Shown here in pieces: positions 60,615 through 64,000 of a stretch of DNA of 64,000 bases. The stretch comes from Sipunculus nudus. Taxonomy: Eukaryota > Annelida > Sipuncula > Golfingiida > Sipunculidae. The translations under genes were made by a program, and so were the position numbers. How positions within the stretch are numbered: the stretch's first letter is position 1; each line of letters begins with the position of its first letter. The notes under the pieces are model-generated. The model ran no database searches and had not been told where the DNA came from. It saw only the letters and a list, made by a program, of their open reading frames with translations. Location: assembly GCA_026874595.1 (NCBI GenBank), contig CM049317.1:70267618-70331617 (forward strand). The letters are read 5' to 3'.

Positions 60615-61989
60615 TATCCCCTATGTTCTTAGAGATACTACGACGTAATCAGGTCAAAGGGCCTAATAATAAAACGATAACACCATGTTATCACTTTTTT
60701 TGGCGGTAATATTCCACAAAAATGTGTCAGTTGTCGATAAGACAGGATTCTCTGGAAAACCGGTTATGTATACCCCCTGAGTGGTGACTGGAAGGTGTTG
60801 CACCGGGCAGTTGGATTTTAGTTCACTCTTCACTCACCAGATGACAGCACAAGTGGTTTTAGAAAGGACCAGTCTGATACTTCCAAATAGGGTGTTTTTT
60901 ATTTATGGATTTTAGGTCAAATTATGGTTGTGTTTTTTTCCGCGCACAGCTCTTGTCAGACTTGAACACCCGCATAAACATATTTTACTTTCAGGTGATA
61001 TTTACCTATTTTGAGCTCTAGCTGCTTGGGCATTTTTTTTTTAATTTAAGAAAATAATAAGATTTCAATAACATTTCTTTTTGTTGTTATGTCATATCTG
61101 TTTAGCGAAACAATGTTGTTATTATTATGTTTTCCACAGGTCATACTAATTTTATACCGACATTTTATAATAAAATCGTTCTTCCACCCTGATTTCTGCT
61201 AAAATGTGCCTGAGAATCTTACCTTTTTTGTCTTATTTGTTTTTGTTTGTGATTTCCCAAAAGGGGCCTACACTGGCAATGAAGATTGGAAAATGAGTAC
61301 AACACTGATAATCTATATTATGGTTAAACTGACTCTAGCACTTCGGCTCAGCGATGATGCCGGCGGAGGGGGGGGGGGGGGGGAGAGTCATTTTTACATG
61401 TTTGTCACATCAGATTTCATATTTAGAAAGTAACTAAAAAAAATTGTCATATTTCTTGTCCCGTTTTTCGGTGTTGTTTTCAACATACATGACCATTTTT
61501 ACATATAAATGTGCAAAGATTAGTCGAAAAGAATGGCAATTTGGACGAACAATATATATTTCATGATTTTGGTGGCAAACTTGTTTTCGTGGTTTCCATG
61601 GCAAACCAAAGTCTCAATAATTTATGCACAAAATAGTATTTTTATAAAGTTTTTAGCCTTAGGTACCTTAATTGAACACAAATTATAAGCATGAGAAATA
61701 ATCCTTTTATGATGGTTTTTGAAAAAAAAATTGAACTCAAATGATACCTTATATGGTAACCATATAATTATATATTTAAATTCAATCATATCTGTCATGC
61801 ATTTTAACCATGCGACACCATTCAACAACATTTTTTAATTCATGCAGCACTGTATATGGGTGGTAGCACATGCACGCTTTCCGTCATTTTATATCCTTAT
61901 GTTTACCAGTCCCAGGTCTGGAAAATCTTATCCTTATAACATACCGGTACTATATAAAATTAAAATAAAACAGTTGTGTGCGTACAAGT

Positions 61990-62063
<74 letters not shown>

Positions 62064-63835
62064 TTAAGTGTAAATATAATTTTATTCAGAAGTAATAAAT
62101 GTGTAGTGTAAGTTGCACGTTTTGTATACAGCATGTACAGCAAGTTCTTATGCTGCGTTCGGAACCGCTCATGTTTATCGAAACCACAATTAACGGGTTC
62201 GCTACGGCTCGGAAGTCGTGAAGTGAACTGGAGATTTTTTCTTGGCACCGACCTGGCGTCATTGACTCTGCAAGTAAATATTTAACATCTTAAACAACGC
62301 ATCGGGTGACAACATTACCTCCTTAGTAGCTCTGGGTGGTTTTATTTAGAGGGGGACGTACCGCTGTTTTGAGCTGCATGCTTTATTATTGTTTGATTGT
62401 ATTTTCCGGACTATCCCTTCTTACCATGATAAATAAGATGTTTACTATTTAAGAAACCCCATGGTATTTCCCAGATGGTCCCGGACGCCTGATGGCGTGA
62501 TCATTACTTCTCATCTCGTGATTACCGTAAACACGAGTTGTTCAGAATACAGCTTTACACCCATTGACGGCAGCCTCTGGCGAGTGCATTCGTTCCATAA
62601 CCAATCGATAGATGGCTCTGCATAGCTATTTGTTTTAGGGCGACCAAATCTACCTGAACAGGAATTAAATTAAATGAGAAGTTCTTTACTACCTTTTGTT
62701 AAATATTTTTCCGTAATGCACAGCGACTTCCTAGTTAATATAAACTTTACACTGTAGATGCAAAACCTATTCCTACGTATTATTAAAGAATACTATTTGG
62801 ATATTTATTCGAACTTGTACAGAACTCGGCGCTTGCTGGACAATATTCGTACATTTACTCGGTAGAACTGCGTTGATGTGCCTGGGTATTCAGAATCATA
62901 GAAATCTCCAGACAAACGCCACGAACTGCCAATAGTGGCCAAAGTTGCAGAGGATACCATCATATGACTGTATATTCAAATTTTCTTTCAGTACAATTTG
63001 ATATAATATAATTACAGAGATATAGGGTGGGGTTACTTATATAGACAATATATGTATATGATCCATGAAGTACATTTCTATCCTTGTCATCCACATTTCA
63101 AAAGGAGAAATCTGAACTTCATTTTTCAATTAATATATATGGGACCGTTGAATTTAAAACTGTATCTCAAGGAATTTCGAAATAAACACATGCACTCAGT
63201 TATAAAGCTCAGTGGCCCTTATATAAAGAGATTAATTCTATGCAGGAAAGTAACTCGTGAAAGCTGGGGGGTGGGGGAGCGGGGCGCAATATGTCCATGA
63301 ATGAAGTGCGAGGGCGCGTACAAGCGCCAGAGAGGGAAGAGAGGGAATTGGTGTAGGAGGGGTTATCCCCCTCACAAGGAATGGAAAATCTGGAAAAAAA
63401 ATAAAATGTATTTTTAATATAGTTTTTTGTAACATTTTCCCATTTAATTCACATCCTGTACCACACATAAAACAATAATGAATTTACATAATCATGCCTG
63501 CCAGATTGATCTGTTTATATCCTCATATGTATAGTCTTCTTCATGTAACCGTGTTTTAAATTTTACTCGTAACCATGGGCTTGCATGGTATATGAAGCAT
63601 GAAACAAATATATACTGAGAACCAATGGATATACCATATTCACACTAACATGAAATTTAAGTTGTAAATTTCAAAACAAAATGGACATGAACAATGTATG
63701 GAACACTGACCAGGATTCAAGGATAAATTTACACATTGTCCTGTACTCCAAAATTGTTATATTCCAAAGCAGATGGAAGATGATCAGTTTAGAGATTTAG
63801 CATGAAGTATGTATTTCCTCATGAATAAATATGAC
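60615..63835. other. No gene seen
   Basis: Downstream of dioxygenase copy 2: a G run at 61367-61382, a TA tract at 61990 and GC-richer repeat-like DNA at 63262-63370 ('ggggttatccccctcacaagg', compare the stretch at 1326). Confidence 0.5.
61990..62060. repeat. (TA)n microsatellite
   Basis: Uninterrupted AT run of about 70 bp. Confidence 0.9.
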
Positions 63836-63838
63836 GTA

Positions 63839-64000
63839 TACAGTCAAACCTCTATAATGTTGGCCTAACTGTCCACTGTATAGAGGTGCCCACTATATGG
63901 AGGTAATAACGGCCCCATTCAGTACTGCCACCTACTGGGAGGAAATATATTACTAAAGTTGCCCCAGTCTTAAGAGTACTTCATTCACTTGATGCATACA
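63839..64000. mobile_element. pogo/Tigger-like terminus running out of the window
   Basis: TACAGTCAAACCTCTATAAT, then 'tagaggtgcccactatatgg' and 'aggtaataa', matches the right end of the 41512-42888 element in inverse orientation. The other end lies beyond base 64000. Confidence 0.65.

Overview
This window is AT-rich animal nuclear DNA, most likely from a mollusc or another marine lophotrochozoan. I infer this from short coding exons separated by kilobase introns with GT-AG sites, very frequent (TA)n microsatellites, a dense load of small inverted-repeat DNA transposons, solo LTRs, and repeats of a kind I associate with bivalve genomes (the 'ggtcaaaggtcaaggtcac' type, the 'acggacggacg' type and the 'cctccgccaaggaggt' type). 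There is no rRNA gene, convincing tRNA gene, CRISPR array or prokaryotic operon.

Host genes. Two intact, tandemly duplicated four-exon genes on the plus strand (34404-39650 and 54827-60511) each assemble, with consistent splice phases, into a 240-residue type II membrane protein whose lumenal or extracellular part is an intradiol ring-cleavage dioxygenase-like domain. All four expected Fe(III) ligands (Tyr, Tyr, His, His) are visible. On the minus strand, 13742-12449 holds the last two exons of a single-pass type I membrane protein. One further candidate first exon lies at 6574-6774.

Mobile DNA. The most unusual object is an about 6.1 kb element (about 44195-50279) bounded by imperfect terminal inverted repeats of about 140 bp. 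It carries a broken, intronless coding region (45117-49500, three frame changes) for a large protein with two N-terminal Cys/His clusters, a long central region, a FEN1/XPG-like nuclease domain and a C-terminal tesmin/TSO1-type CXC domain. A 1.6 kb element with about 300 bp inverted repeats lies directly beside it. Other elements include hAT-like miniature elements with long G/C tracts, a pogo/Tigger-like element, a 5'-truncated LINE with a 13 bp target-site duplication, three related LTRs (two solo LTRs with 4 bp duplications, one inserted into a TA microsatellite) and many foldback elements.

Tandem repeats. A 36 bp satellite (about 52490-54810, partly organised as 144 bp higher-order units) runs to within a few bases of the first coding exon of the second dioxygenase gene. 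A 27 bp minisatellite lies at 18715-19130. Both have periods divisible by three, which creates long open frames that are probably not genes.

Layout: 0-12 kb repeats and foldbacks; 12.4-13.8 kb receptor-like gene end; 14-31 kb transposon remnants and solo LTRs; 31-40 kb dioxygenase copy 1; 40-52 kb DNA transposons; 52-60.6 kb satellite and dioxygenase copy 2; 60.6-64 kb repeats, ending inside another pogo-like terminus.
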